Shown here piece after piece: positions 7,753-15,599 of a stretch of DNA of 32,005 nt. The translations under genes and the position numbers were made by a program. Source of the DNA: Opitutia bacterium UBA7397. Lineage in GTDB: Bacteria > Verrucomicrobiota > Verrucomicrobiia > Opitutales > UBA953. The notes under the pieces are model-generated. The model saw only the letters and a list, made by a program, of their open reading frames with translations, searched no databases and was not told where the DNA came from. Each line of letters starts with the position of its first letter. Within the stretch, counting starts at the first letter, position 1. Location of the stretch: assembly GCA_002470605.1 (NCBI GenBank), contig DKND01000072.1, forward strand, positions 5,785-37,789, in the 5' to 3' direction.

Positions 7753-8484
7753 TTAGCTACGACCTTCTTGGCGGAGGATGTCCCCGATTTCTGTCACTAA
7801 GATATTCCGTCGGCCTAATTCATCCCGGGCGAAATATTTGTCAGGTTGACGAACCAGATCAAACGGTTCGTCGGGCAGGTTATCTTCGTCAAATTCCATC
7901 TCATCGACGGCATCGATATCATCGAAGATATGGGAAAGGCGCAGAGGTTCGCCGTGGATCGCCTGCGCCGGATTCGCGATGCTGCCGTCTTTGAGCAGAT
8001 TAAAAAAGAGGCAGGGGTAGAATGCTTTTTCGTACGGCGCCAAGAAACGCGTGACCCATTGGCCAGGCACTTCCCATCGCCGGTTGATGACGACGGTGTC
8101 CGAAAAATGGATGCACGGCTCGTACCATTTCTCCACCGCTTCATGCCGTTGGGTCAGCGGGCAATCCACGACCGTGATGATACGTTGAACGCGCCATACC
8201 GCATCGGGGAGCGTAGGCTTGAGCGACCGATGCAAGGCTTCCATCTGGTCGATGACGGAGAGGCCGCCGTGAAGGACGAGGATGGCCGCCTCTTCTGTTC
8301 CTGGCGGCGGCACGGTGGCTTGCCCGTCGGTAAAGCTCCATTGGTCGGGGGCTTCGCCTCCTTCGCGAGCTTCGCGTAAAATGCGGATCACCTTGCCTTC
8401 GGGCCAGGCATTTTCCGCTAGTTCACGGACGGCGTCCGCTCGGCCTGAGCCCGTTGGGCCGATGACAAGGATGAGAGGTGTCAT
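7753..8484 (-). CDS. degenerate P-loop NTPase-like protein
   Basis: A 243-residue protein I cannot assign firmly. The N-terminus looks like a P-loop (ILVIGPTGSGRAD, residues 5-17), but the invariant Lys and Ser/Thr are Arg15 and Ala16. A later IITVVDCPLTQ strand and a DTVVINRRW segment resemble the switch and NKxD regions of CobW/HypB-type GTPases, again with the key residues changed. The C-terminus is acidic (DDIDAVDEMEFDEDNLPDE). A CobW-like fold that has lost nucleotide chemistry is possible. I chose the start whose ATGA overlaps the aroC stop (8481-8484); the frame stays open further upstream, inside aroC. Translational coupling to aroC is likely. Confidence 0.6.
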   Translation of the reverse strand: MTPLILVIGPTGSGRADAVRELAENAWPEGKVIRILREAREGGEAPDQWSFTDGQATVPPPGTEEAAILVLHGGLSVIDQMEALHRSLKPTLPDAVWRVQRIITVVDCPLTQRHEAVEKWYEPCIHFSDTVVINRRWEVPGQWVTRFLAPYEKAFYPCLFFNLLKDGSIANPAQAIHGEPLRLSHIFDDIDAVDEMEFDEDNLPDEPFDLVRQPDKYFARDELGRRNILVTEIGDILRQEGRS

Positions 8485-9590
8485 GCCTTGCGCCCACAAC
8501 GTCCGAAGGGAGCATTTTGACCGCGATCGCGGATCCAGTGATCGACGGCGACGAGTGCCGCCATCGCTTCGACAATGGGAACGGCGCGTGGGAGGACGCA
8601 AGGATCATGCCGACCCTTGGCGCTCAGCTCGGTGGCCTTGCCGTCGGGACCTACGGTACGTTGCGGTTTAAGGACGGTGGCCGTGGGTTTGAAAGCGATG
8701 CGGAAGACGACGTCTTCTCCATTCGTGATGCCACCTTGAGTGCCGCCGGAACGATTAGTCGCGGTCCGGATTTTTCCGCCCTTACGAACGAACTCATCAT
8801 TGTGTGCGCTTCCACGTAAAAGAGTGCCATTAAAGCCGCTTCCGATCTCAAAGCCTTTGGTCGCCGGCAGCGACAGCATGGCTTTCCCGAGGTCGGCTTC
8901 AAAGCGGTCAAAGACCGGCGAACCCAATCCGGTGGGGAGGTTTTCAATCACGCAACAGATGACGCCTCCGACGGAATCTCCCTCGGCACGTGCGGCACGG
9001 ATTAGCGTATCGATCTTGGCCGCAGTGGCTGGGTGTGGGCAACGGGTCGGACTGGCTTCGACTTGTTTCAGCGAAGGCGTCTTGGCGAGGGCCGGCATCT
9101 TGATTTCTGCGACGCTTTCAACCCAAGCCGTGATCTTGGCGCCGCAGGCGTGCTTTAAGACGGTTTTTGCCACGGCTCCGGCAGCGACACGCGCCGCCGT
9201 TTCGCGGGCGGATGAGCGGCCACCCCCTTCGATCGCACGGATGCCGTATTTGGCATCGTAAGTGTAGTCGGCATGCGAGGGCCGGTAGGCTGTTTTCATT
9301 TCAGCATAGGCCTGAGGGCGTTGGTCGCTGTTGCGGATGACGATCGCGATGGGAGACCCGAGCGTTAAGCCGTCGTGGGAGATGCCGGAAAGGATTTCAG
9401 GAAGGTCTTCTTCTCTACGTTGAGTGGTCAGCGCGCTTTGGCCCGGACGCCGCCGAGCCAGCTCGCTCTTTAGAAAGCCGATATCAAACGGGACCCGCGG
9501 CGGGCAGCCGTCGATGATGACGCCAATGGCGGGGCCATGGCTTTCACCGAAGGTCGCGATGCGGAAGTTTTGGCCGTGAATGTTGCCCAT
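8481..9590 (-). CDS. aroC: chorismate synthase
   Basis: Last step of the shikimate pathway: FMNH2-dependent conversion of 5-enolpyruvylshikimate 3-phosphate to chorismate. The 369-residue protein begins MGNIHGQNFRIATFGESHG, the classic first signature, and contains EGGGRSSARETAARVAAGA (about 120-138) and the TNRSGGTQGGITNGE block, all family markers. Its stop overlaps the start of the P-loop gene. No Shine-Dalgarno sequence is visible, and a strong hairpin terminator ends only about 12 bases before the start codon, so how aroC is transcribed is unclear. Confidence 0.96.
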   Translation of the reverse strand: MGNIHGQNFRIATFGESHGPAIGVIIDGCPPRVPFDIGFLKSELARRRPGQSALTTQRREEDLPEILSGISHDGLTLGSPIAIVIRNSDQRPQAYAEMKTAYRPSHADYTYDAKYGIRAIEGGGRSSARETAARVAAGAVAKTVLKHACGAKITAWVESVAEIKMPALAKTPSLKQVEASPTRCPHPATAAKIDTLIRAARAEGDSVGGVICCVIENLPTGLGSPVFDRFEADLGKAMLSLPATKGFEIGSGFNGTLLRGSAHNDEFVRKGGKIRTATNRSGGTQGGITNGEDVVFRIAFKPTATVLKPQRTVGPDGKATELSAKGRHDPCVLPRAVPIVEAMAALVAVDHWIRDRGQNAPFGRCGRKA

Positions 9591-9601
9591 GGAAAGTTTG
9601 G

Positions 9602-9640
9602 TAAAAAGAAACGCCGCCGAGCCTGAGGGCCGGGCGGCGT
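9602..9640 (-). terminator. terminator after the lipoprotein gene
   Basis: Read on the minus strand, ACGCCGCC (9640-9633) pairs with GGCGGCGT (9618-9611), with further GC pairing inside, followed by TTTCTTTTTAC. It lies 26 bases after the lipoprotein stop and 12 bases before the aroC start, so it is either a terminator or a leader attenuator for aroC. Confidence 0.85.
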
Positions 9641-9665
9641 CCGTTTGGCGGTTCCGCCCCGACGC

Positions 9666-10094
9666 TTAGCGGCGAAGGTTAGAAGTAATCTTGGAGACCA
9701 GCTGTTGGCTCTGGGGCAGATTGCCGAAGAAGCCGTATTTTACGGTGCACTGGGTGAAAGCCACCTTGGTGATAGGGTCTTCGACCTTGGCTACGTCGAT
9801 TTTGATTTCCAGGTCACCCACCGTACGGGCAAAGACCGTGACGGCCAGGAGCTCGTTATTCGGACCGCGTTCGTCGGTTTCACCCGTGCGAAGGGTGCCG
9901 TTAGACTGATCGAGAGAGCGCTTGACCGCATTAAAGACGGCTTCGGTGTCGGTATTGTAACGGGTCACCAACGCGCCGGTGATGTTGGAGAACGTGGCCT
10001 CGCGGGTATCAGCGTTATCTACGCCGACAAGGGTGTTACATCCCGTGGTAAGCAGGGCGGAGGCGAGGAGGGCGAGGGCGAGGGCGTTCTTCAT
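9666..10094 (-). CDS. small lipoprotein, DUF3568-like
   Basis: A 142-residue predicted lipoprotein. The signal sequence MKNALALALLASALLTTGC ends in a lipobox with Cys19 as the acylation site. The mature domain contains VTRYNTDTEAVFNAVKRSLDQ and alternating strands (TVFARTVGDLEIKIDVAKVED), similar in plan to the DUF3568 lipoproteins. Its biochemical role is unknown. I chose the internal ATG because it starts the signal peptide directly; the longer frame would add 11 residues before it. The gene has its own terminator. Its promoter should lie in the AT-rich region upstream, shared back to back with the dcw cluster. Confidence 0.8.
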   Translation of the reverse strand: MKNALALALLASALLTTGCNTLVGVDNADTREATFSNITGALVTRYNTDTEAVFNAVKRSLDQSNGTLRTGETDERGPNNELLAVTVFARTVGDLEIKIDVAKVEDPITKVAFTQCTVKYGFFGNLPQSQQLVSKITSNLRR

Positions 10095-10390
10095 GGTCAA
10101 GAGTCGTGGTTGAGTGATAACAGACAAAGCATAGCCGGGGCTTTATGGCAATCGATTTCGCCCTACCCGGAAACCCGTAAACTCAGTAATATGTAATTAG
10201 ATTATCATTACAAAACCAACGCTGGGTCTGAGAAAATTAGGGGCAAGTCCGGCCGGGATCATCTCGCAGTGTGCGATGATTTTTGCCCAAAAAACAGCAT
10301 TTGTTCACAAACTACTTATAGACAATAGTTTACATTTTATATGAATGAAAATAATCATAAAGTAGATCGAGCGCGGCTGTGAATAATAAA

Positions 10391-10446
10391 TTGGGGGTAT
10401 TTGGGGCTAAAATCTTGACCAGTGGAGGTGTGTGGGGAAAAGTGGG
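10391..10446 (+). promoter_or_regulatory. array of five phased MraZ boxes
   Basis: TGGGG occurs at 10392 and 10402, TGGAG at 10423, TGGGG at 10433 and TGGGT at 10443, with spacings of 10, 21, 10 and 10 bases, so all lie on one face of the helix. E. coli MraZ is known to bind TGGGN repeats separated by 5 bases upstream of its own gene, the same geometry. An inverted partner, ACCCAC at 10463-10468, pairs with GTGGGT at 10442-10447. Autoregulation of the dcw cluster by MraZ is inferred. Confidence 0.8.
10408..10413 (+). promoter_or_regulatory. candidate -10 box of the dcw promoter
   Basis: TAAAAT (5 of 6 to consensus) lies in the 21-base gap between the two groups of MraZ boxes. Transcription would start near 10420, placing three boxes in the early transcribed region, as in E. 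coli. No clear -35 box sits 17 bases upstream. Confidence 0.35.
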
Positions 10447-10471
10447 TGAACGGGGGGCTTAAACCCACGAA

Positions 10472-10930
10472 ATGTCTATTGGCGCAAACATCGGACTCTT
10501 TACCGGCATCCATAATGGAAAATTGGATGAGAAGAATCGCGTCACGATTCCAGCGGCCTGGCGGTTCGACGGAGCGGGTGAAACCAGTTTCTTGGCGATG
10601 TTTCACCCCGCTCTCGGAACGATTGTCGTTTTCCCCCCATCGATGGTGCAACGGATTCGCGATGCTTCCTCGCAGGTGACCGTGAGCGATCCGGATAAGA
10701 TGAATGCGTTACGTTTGCTCGGAGAGAACAGCATTCAGGTTTCGTGCGACAAGGCCGGTCGGATCACTCTGAACGATCACGTCGTGAACCAAGCGGCACT
10801 CGACCGCGATATCGTCTTCAGCGGCAGCTTCACCACGTTCCAGATTTCCGCGCCCACGCCGCCGAAAACCGATCGCGATTCCGAAAGCACCCGCACAATC
10901 CTGCGCGCGTTACGCGAACTGGGTATTTAA
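10472..10930 (+). CDS. mraZ: MraZ transcriptional regulator
   Basis: DNA-binding regulator that heads dcw clusters and usually represses its own operon. The 152-residue protein has two AbrB-like half-domains, each with the family DxxxR signature: DEKNRVTIPAAW (about 19-30) and DKAGRITLND (about 92-101). The length is near the usual 145-155. The TGG box array directly upstream is its predicted binding site. The C-terminus is basic with Pro/Thr. No standard Shine-Dalgarno sequence is seen; a GGGGGG run at 10452-10457 is the nearest purine-rich element. rsmH follows after 52 bases. Confidence 0.93.
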   Translation: MSIGANIGLFTGIHNGKLDEKNRVTIPAAWRFDGAGETSFLAMFHPALGTIVVFPPSMVQRIRDASSQVTVSDPDKMNALRLLGENSIQVSCDKAGRITLNDHVVNQAALDRDIVFSGSFTTFQISAPTPPKTDRDSESTRTILRALRELGI

Positions 10931-10982
10931 CTGTATCCAGAAGTTACTTACACTACTCACACCTTATTCACAGTCACCGCCC

Positions 10983-11900
10983 ATGACCAGCCACGTTCCA
11001 GTCCTGCTCGAGGAGTGCTTGGCGCTTCTTGCGCCGAAGGACGGAAGCGCGCTCTTGGATTGTACGTTCGGCGGCGGCGGGCACACGGAAGCGATGCTGG
11101 CCCGGACGACCGGTACCACGGTCGACGCGATGGATCGCGATCCGGCGGCAGCGGAACGGGCGGCGGCGACTGCCACGCTTTATCCGGGAAGACTCCGCTT
11201 TCATTCCGAAGATTTTCGCCACCTTGACCGCGTTCCGGGACGATTCGATGGTGTTCTGATGGACATTGGGGTGTCTTCGTACCAGTTGGATATTCCGGAA
11301 CGCGGTTTCTCATTTCGTAACGACGGGCCGAATGACATGCGCATGGATCCGCGCCGGGGCCGCAGCGCGGAAGAATTCCTCGAGCATGGCGAGCGCGGAG
11401 AAGTCGAACGTGCCGTGCGCGATTACGGCGAAGAGCCGCGCTGGTTCCGGGTGGTGAACGCGATCTTCGCCGCTCGCGGTACCGGTCGTCTCGCCCGGAC
11501 GGCAGCTTTCGCGGCACTCGTCGCCGAAGCGGCTCCGCCGAAGCCCGGCCCACGAGGCCCGCATCCGGCGACGAAGACTTTCCAAGGTATCCGCATCGCG
11601 GTGAACGATGAATTAGGTGCGCTCACCGATGCCTTGCCCTTGGCTTTCGAAAAATTAAATGCGGGAGGAGTCCTTGCGGTTATTTCGTTCCATTCACTGG
11701 AAGATCGAATCGTCAAACGTTACATGAACGGCCTGGCGGGTCGTCCCGTAGACCGGAACGATTCCCGGATGCAGGACGATCGCGTCAAGCTGGCCGATCT
11801 GCTGACGCGCAAGGCGACCCAACCGTCCGAGGCAGAACAAGAACGTAACCCCCGCAGCCGCTCCGCGCGGCTCCGCGCCGTCCGCCGGCTCTCCCTATGA
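10983..11900 (+). CDS. rsmH: 16S rRNA (cytosine1402-N4)-methyltransferase
   Basis: Methylates N4 of C1402 in 16S rRNA using S-adenosylmethionine. The 305-residue protein begins with HVPVLLEECL and has the SAM-binding loop LLDCTFGGGGHTEAML (about 23-38), then FDGVLMDIGVSSYQLDIPERGFSF (about 88-111) and DMRMDP, all RsmH signatures. The ending LRAVRRL is also typical. It is the normal second gene of a dcw cluster. Its stop overlaps the next start as ATGA at 11897-11900. Confidence 0.97.
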   Translation: MTSHVPVLLEECLALLAPKDGSALLDCTFGGGGHTEAMLARTTGTTVDAMDRDPAAAERAAATATLYPGRLRFHSEDFRHLDRVPGRFDGVLMDIGVSSYQLDIPERGFSFRNDGPNDMRMDPRRGRSAEEFLEHGERGEVERAVRDYGEEPRWFRVVNAIFAARGTGRLARTAAFAALVAEAAPPKPGPRGPHPATKTFQGIRIAVNDELGALTDALPLAFEKLNAGGVLAVISFHSLEDRIVKRYMNGLAGRPVDRNDSRMQDDRVKLADLLTRKATQPSEAEQERNPRSRSARLRAVRRLSL

Positions 11901-12286
11901 GTCTCCGACGCGTGATGGCATGGGTTTTCCTTGGCGGTGCGATTGGCGCTTACGCTCTCGGGACGATTTCCATCATGAAACTACGGATGGAAGCCGACGT
12001 GATTGGTTCCCGCATCGTGCGTCTCGAGCGTTCGATTACCGATACGAAGAAGGACTTGGATACCTTGAAGCGGCAACGAGATCAATCGCTCGACACCTTG
12101 CAGTTACAGTCACGGATCGGCGATGCGCTCAAACCTCCTACGCCTGAACAGGTGGTTTGGATTTCCCGGGCCGTCTTGACGCCCGTCACGGTTGCTCCGC
12201 TTTCTTCGAATACCAGTCCTCGTTTGACCCCCCGCGAAATTGCCTTCCGCCCATTGACTGGCCAGGGGGGCGGCACTGCGCGATGA
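11897..12286 (+). CDS. ftsL: FtsL-like divisome membrane protein
   Basis: Probable FtsL, which bridges FtsQ to the FtsW/FtsI synthase at the septum. The sequence itself is not recognisably FtsL. The assignment rests on architecture and position: 129 residues, a short basic N-terminus, one membrane helix at about 7-27 and a coiled-coil-like stretch at about 30-75 rich in Leu, Ile and charged residues (RIVRLERSITDTKKDLDTLKRQR), placed exactly between rsmH and ftsI. A tail of about 50 residues follows the coiled coil. It overlaps both neighbours by ATGA. FtsL proteins are poorly conserved in all bacteria, so the weak match is not surprising. Confidence 0.7.
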   Translation: MSLRRVMAWVFLGGAIGAYALGTISIMKLRMEADVIGSRIVRLERSITDTKKDLDTLKRQRDQSLDTLQLQSRIGDALKPPTPEQVVWISRAVLTPVTVAPLSSNTSPRLTPREIAFRPLTGQGGGTAR

Positions 12287-14079
12287 GCCTTCCCCATGCC
12301 AGACGAATGCGCTACCGTTCGCTGGCTTGGGTCGTGTCCGTCTGTTTTGTTGCCGTTCTTTGCCGGTTGGTCTGGTTGCATTGGATTGATGCGCCTCGTT
12401 TGCGTGCCGAGGCGCTTCAAGCCCGGCGGGTCATGCAGGCCAAGGCTTGCCGCCGCGGCGAGATCCGTGACGCCCAAGACAACCTCTTGGCGGTTTCGGA
12501 AGATGTCTGGGATATCGGCGTCGATCCTGACGTCTTGCAAAAAGGTGACCGGGCGCGGATTTCAGAAATCGCGCTCATCTTAGGCATCCCTGCGACGAAG
12601 GTCATCGAAGCTTTCAATGCTTCGGTCCGCCTGGATGCCGATGGTGAAGAGCATAAAATCCGGTGGACGATCTTAGCCCGTGAATGTGGCGAAGACGTCG
12701 TGAAGCGGATTAAGGCCCTGGGCGTCAAGGCGCTGCGGGCGGAATTAAAATATCGCCGGAATTATCCGAAAGGCCAGCTGGCTTCGCACGTCATCGGCTA
12801 TGTCAATAAGGAGGGTGAGCCGGCGGCGGGAATCGAACGCGTCATGAACGGTCTATTGGTCGGCCAGAACGGATGGATCGAATCTGAACGCGATGGACGT
12901 CACCGCGAAATTGCCAGTATCCGGTTGCGCGAGGTCGCTCCAGTTGACGGAAGCACGGTGGTGCTGACGCTCAATAGTCTTGTCCAGAAAACCTGCGAAG
13001 ATGCTTTGGCCGCGGCCGCAGCCCGTTATAATCCTAAAAGCGGCATCATCATCGTGAGCGAACCGCGGACCGGCAGGATCTTAGGTTTGGCGAATTGGCC
13101 GACCTATGACCTCAATCGCTTTTGGGATCCTAAGGCCGCACCGATGGACAGTCAGCGTAACCGCGCTGTCTCCGACGTCTATGAACCGGGTTCGGTGTTT
13201 AAGATTGTTTCGATTTCGGGGGCCTTGGAAGAACACCTGATTACTCCCAATTCAGTCTACGACTGTGGAGCGACCTCGGTGCCTTACCGCGGTCGCATGG
13301 TTTCCTTGCCGGCGGATTCGCACCCGCTCGGGGTCGTCGATATCCGTCATATCGTCCGCGAGTCTTCCAACCGCGGGACCGTCCAGGTCGGGATGCTTTA
13401 TGCCGAACGGTTAGGGGAAGAAAAATTCTTCGCGCTGGTGAAATCTTTTGGTTTCGGTTCTAACTCCGGTCTGATCACGGGCGCCGAAGTTCCGGGTCTG
13501 TTGATCTCACCCAAGAATTGGGATGGCATGACCATTTCCCGTATGCCGATGGGGCACTCGATTAGCGTCACGGCCATGCAGATGCACTGTGCCATGTCGG
13601 TCATCGCCGCGGACGGTCTACTCATGCAGCCGCAGCTCGTCTTGCGCGTCGAAGATCCGAAGACCAAATCACCAATCTTAAGTTACATGCCCCGCAGTCG
13701 TGGCCGGGCAATTTCAGAATCGACCGCACACGAAGTCGCTACGTTGTTGCGTGCCGTTTGCGGCAAGGGTGGCACGGCCCCCATCGCAGATATCCCGGGC
13801 TATGAGGTAGCCGGAAAAACCGGGACCACCCAGAAAATCATCAACGGTAAGTATTCGACGACCCATCACGTCGCTTCTTTTGCCGGTTTCTTCCCGGTGG
13901 GCGACCCGCGCTTGGCGATCACGGTGATCATCGATGAACCCCAAGGGGAAGGCGTGGCTTATGGCGGCAAGGTTTCCGCTCCGATCTTTCGCGAAGTCGC
14001 CGAGAAGTGCATCCGGTGGCTCGATCTCCCTCCCATGACGGCGGTGCCTCGCGCTCCCTTGGCCCGCACCGAGCAATGA
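12283..14079 (+). CDS. ftsI: septal peptidoglycan transpeptidase, PBP3-type
   Basis: Class B penicillin-binding protein that crosslinks septal peptidoglycan in partnership with FtsW. The 598-residue protein has one N-terminal membrane helix (about 12-30), a pedestal domain from about 40 to 240, and a transpeptidase domain with the catalytic SVFK (Ser304, Lys307), SSN (Ser361-Asn363) and KTG (Lys512-Gly514) motifs. There are no PASTA repeats. I chose the ATG at 12283 because its ATGA overlaps the ftsL stop and places the membrane helix at the N-terminus; the frame is open 126 bases further upstream, but that part lies inside ftsL. It couples by ATGA to murE. Confidence 0.95.
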   Translation: MSLPHARRMRYRSLAWVVSVCFVAVLCRLVWLHWIDAPRLRAEALQARRVMQAKACRRGEIRDAQDNLLAVSEDVWDIGVDPDVLQKGDRARISEIALILGIPATKVIEAFNASVRLDADGEEHKIRWTILARECGEDVVKRIKALGVKALRAELKYRRNYPKGQLASHVIGYVNKEGEPAAGIERVMNGLLVGQNGWIESERDGRHREIASIRLREVAPVDGSTVVLTLNSLVQKTCEDALAAAAARYNPKSGIIIVSEPRTGRILGLANWPTYDLNRFWDPKAAPMDSQRNRAVSDVYEPGSVFKIVSISGALEEHLITPNSVYDCGATSVPYRGRMVSLPADSHPLGVVDIRHIVRESSNRGTVQVGMLYAERLGEEKFFALVKSFGFGSNSGLITGAEVPGLLISPKNWDGMTISRMPMGHSISVTAMQMHCAMSVIAADGLLMQPQLVLRVEDPKTKSPILSYMPRSRGRAISESTAHEVATLLRAVCGKGGTAPIADIPGYEVAGKTGTTQKIINGKYSTTHHVASFAGFFPVGDPRLAITVIIDEPQGEGVAYGGKVSAPIFREVAEKCIRWLDLPPMTAVPRAPLARTEQ

Positions 14080-15599
14080 CACCCGCGCCCTTGCCCATGT
14101 CTACCGCGATGGAACGCCCTACGTTCAATTCCTTATTACATGGAATGCCGGTTCTGTCGCGTACGGGAGACGGGTCGGTCCGGATCACTTGTATTGTCAC
14201 CGACAGCCGCCGGATCATCCCCGGAGCTTTGTTTTTCGCGCTGCCTGGGTTGCGCACCGACGGGCATGCTTTCATGGACGATGCCATCGCCCGGGGCGCG
14301 GCCGCCATCATCTCCGCTCAGCCCGTCAATGGGCTTCCTGCCGTGGCGGCGGCACAAGTCGCCGAACCTCGGAAATTTTTGGCCGAAGTCGCCCGTCGAT
14401 TCTTCGGTCATCCTGAGCAAGCGTTAGAATTAGCGGGCGTGACCGGAACGAACGGCAAGACGACCGTCACTTCGTTGCTCCGTCATTTCCTTCAGGCAGA
14501 TGGTTCGGCTTGGGGTTTGATCGGCACAGTCCGCTATCACCTCGGTCGGCGCTCCATCCCTTCTTATAAGACGACGCCCGAATCGGCGGACCTTGCCGCG
14601 TTCTTCCGTCAGATGGCCGACGCCGGTTGCGTCGGCGCGTGTTTGGAAGTGAGTTCCCACGCCTTACACCAGGATCGCGTTCACGGTTTCCAATTCAGGG
14701 TCGCGGCTTTTACCAATCTGACGCGCGATCACGTGGATTACCACGGCGATTTAGTCTCATACCTTGATGCGAAGACGGTTTTATTCGATGGCCGAAACGG
14801 CGAGGTACCGGCGGTCAGCGTCATTAATATCGACGACCCCAGCGGCCGGGTGCTCGCCGAAGCGTGTCGCCGCCGCGGCACGGTCATTACTTTTGGCTTG
14901 GCGGCAGATGCCGACCTGCGGGCGACGGAAGTAGTCTTGTCGCCCAGTGGGGCGATTTTTTCAGTATCTTGGCGGCAACAAAGCACCCGGTTTACTTCGA
15001 CGCTACCGGGCGATTATAATGTCTCGAACGTGCTCTGTGCCTTGGCCATGGCGGCCGCTTTCGGCCGCGATCCATTGAGCCTGAGCGCAAGCCTGGCATC
15101 TTTCCCGGGCGTTTCCGGCCGGATGGAACGGGTCGACGCCGGCCAGGTTTTCCCGGTTTTCGTTGATTACGCCCATACGGATGATGCTTTGCGCAACGCA
15201 CTTCGCATGTTGCGTGACATCACGCCCGGACGCGTGCTTTGCGTCTACGGTTGCGGTGGCAATCGGGACCGCGGCAAACGCCCGGCGATGACGGCTGCCG
15301 TCCGCGATCACGCCCACCTCGCCTGGGCGACCGCGGATAATCCGCGCCGCGAAAAAATCCAAGATATCTTTGCGGACATGTGCGAAGGCTTGGGCGAGCT
15401 ATCTTCGATCGAGTTCGTGGCCGACCGCCGAGAAGCAATCGGGCGAGCTTTGGCGGCCGCCCGCGCCGGAGACTGCGTGGTGATCGCGGGCAAAGGTCAT
15501 GAGACGACCCAAGAATTCACGGATACCGTGGTCCCGTTCGATGATCGCCAAGTTGTCCGCGAAATTCTCGAACTGCGAAAAGGAGGCACAAGCGCATGA
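14076..15599 (+). CDS. murE: UDP-MurNAc-tripeptide synthetase, mDAP-adding
   Basis: Cytoplasmic ligase that adds the third residue to UDP-MurNAc-L-Ala-D-Glu. The 507-residue protein shows the ATP loop GVTGTNGKTTVTSLL (about 120-134), TTPESADL, EVSSHALHQDRV and, near the C-terminus, DNPR at 421-424 within ATADNPRREKI. DNPR is the known determinant for meso-diaminopimelate rather than lysine. The ATG at 14076 overlaps the ftsI stop as ATGA; a second ATG at 14097 is also possible and would shorten the protein by 7 residues. Confidence 0.96.
   Translation: MTPAPLPMSTAMERPTFNSLLHGMPVLSRTGDGSVRITCIVTDSRRIIPGALFFALPGLRTDGHAFMDDAIARGAAAIISAQPVNGLPAVAAAQVAEPRKFLAEVARRFFGHPEQALELAGVTGTNGKTTVTSLLRHFLQADGSAWGLIGTVRYHLGRRSIPSYKTTPESADLAAFFRQMADAGCVGACLEVSSHALHQDRVHGFQFRVAAFTNLTRDHVDYHGDLVSYLDAKTVLFDGRNGEVPAVSVINIDDPSGRVLAEACRRRGTVITFGLAADADLRATEVVLSPSGAIFSVSWRQQSTRFTSTLPGDYNVSNVLCALAMAAAFGRDPLSLSASLASFPGVSGRMERVDAGQVFPVFVDYAHTDDALRNALRMLRDITPGRVLCVYGCGGNRDRGKRPAMTAAVRDHAHLAWATADNPRREKIQDIFADMCEGLGELSSIEFVADRREAIGRALAAARAGDCVVIAGKGHETTQEFTDTVVPFDDRQVVREILELRKGGTSA

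Larger units (their letters stand above)
10095..10471. promoter_or_regulatory. divergent intergenic region, lipoprotein / mraZ
   Basis: A 377-base gap without a plausible gene between divergent genes. It holds an imperfect hairpin at 10241-10288, a strongly AT-rich stretch at about 10289-10362 where promoters for both directions are likely (for example TAGACA at 10319-10324, 5 of 6 to the -35 consensus, with no good -10), and the MraZ box array near the mraZ start. Exact promoters cannot be fixed by eye. Confidence 0.7.

Noticed and set aside
7846..8379. A 177-residue plus-strand frame opposite the P-loop gene
   Set aside because: The minus-strand gene has ATGA coupling to aroC and a recognisable fold pattern; the plus frame has no family features, signal or plausible start context.
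12157..12282. N-terminal extension of ftsI
   Set aside because: It would lie inside the ftsL-like gene and precede the membrane helix; the ATGA start at 12283 is better. The same reasoning removes the extensions of murE (14007), the murC-murB fusion (22241) and the P-loop gene (8601).
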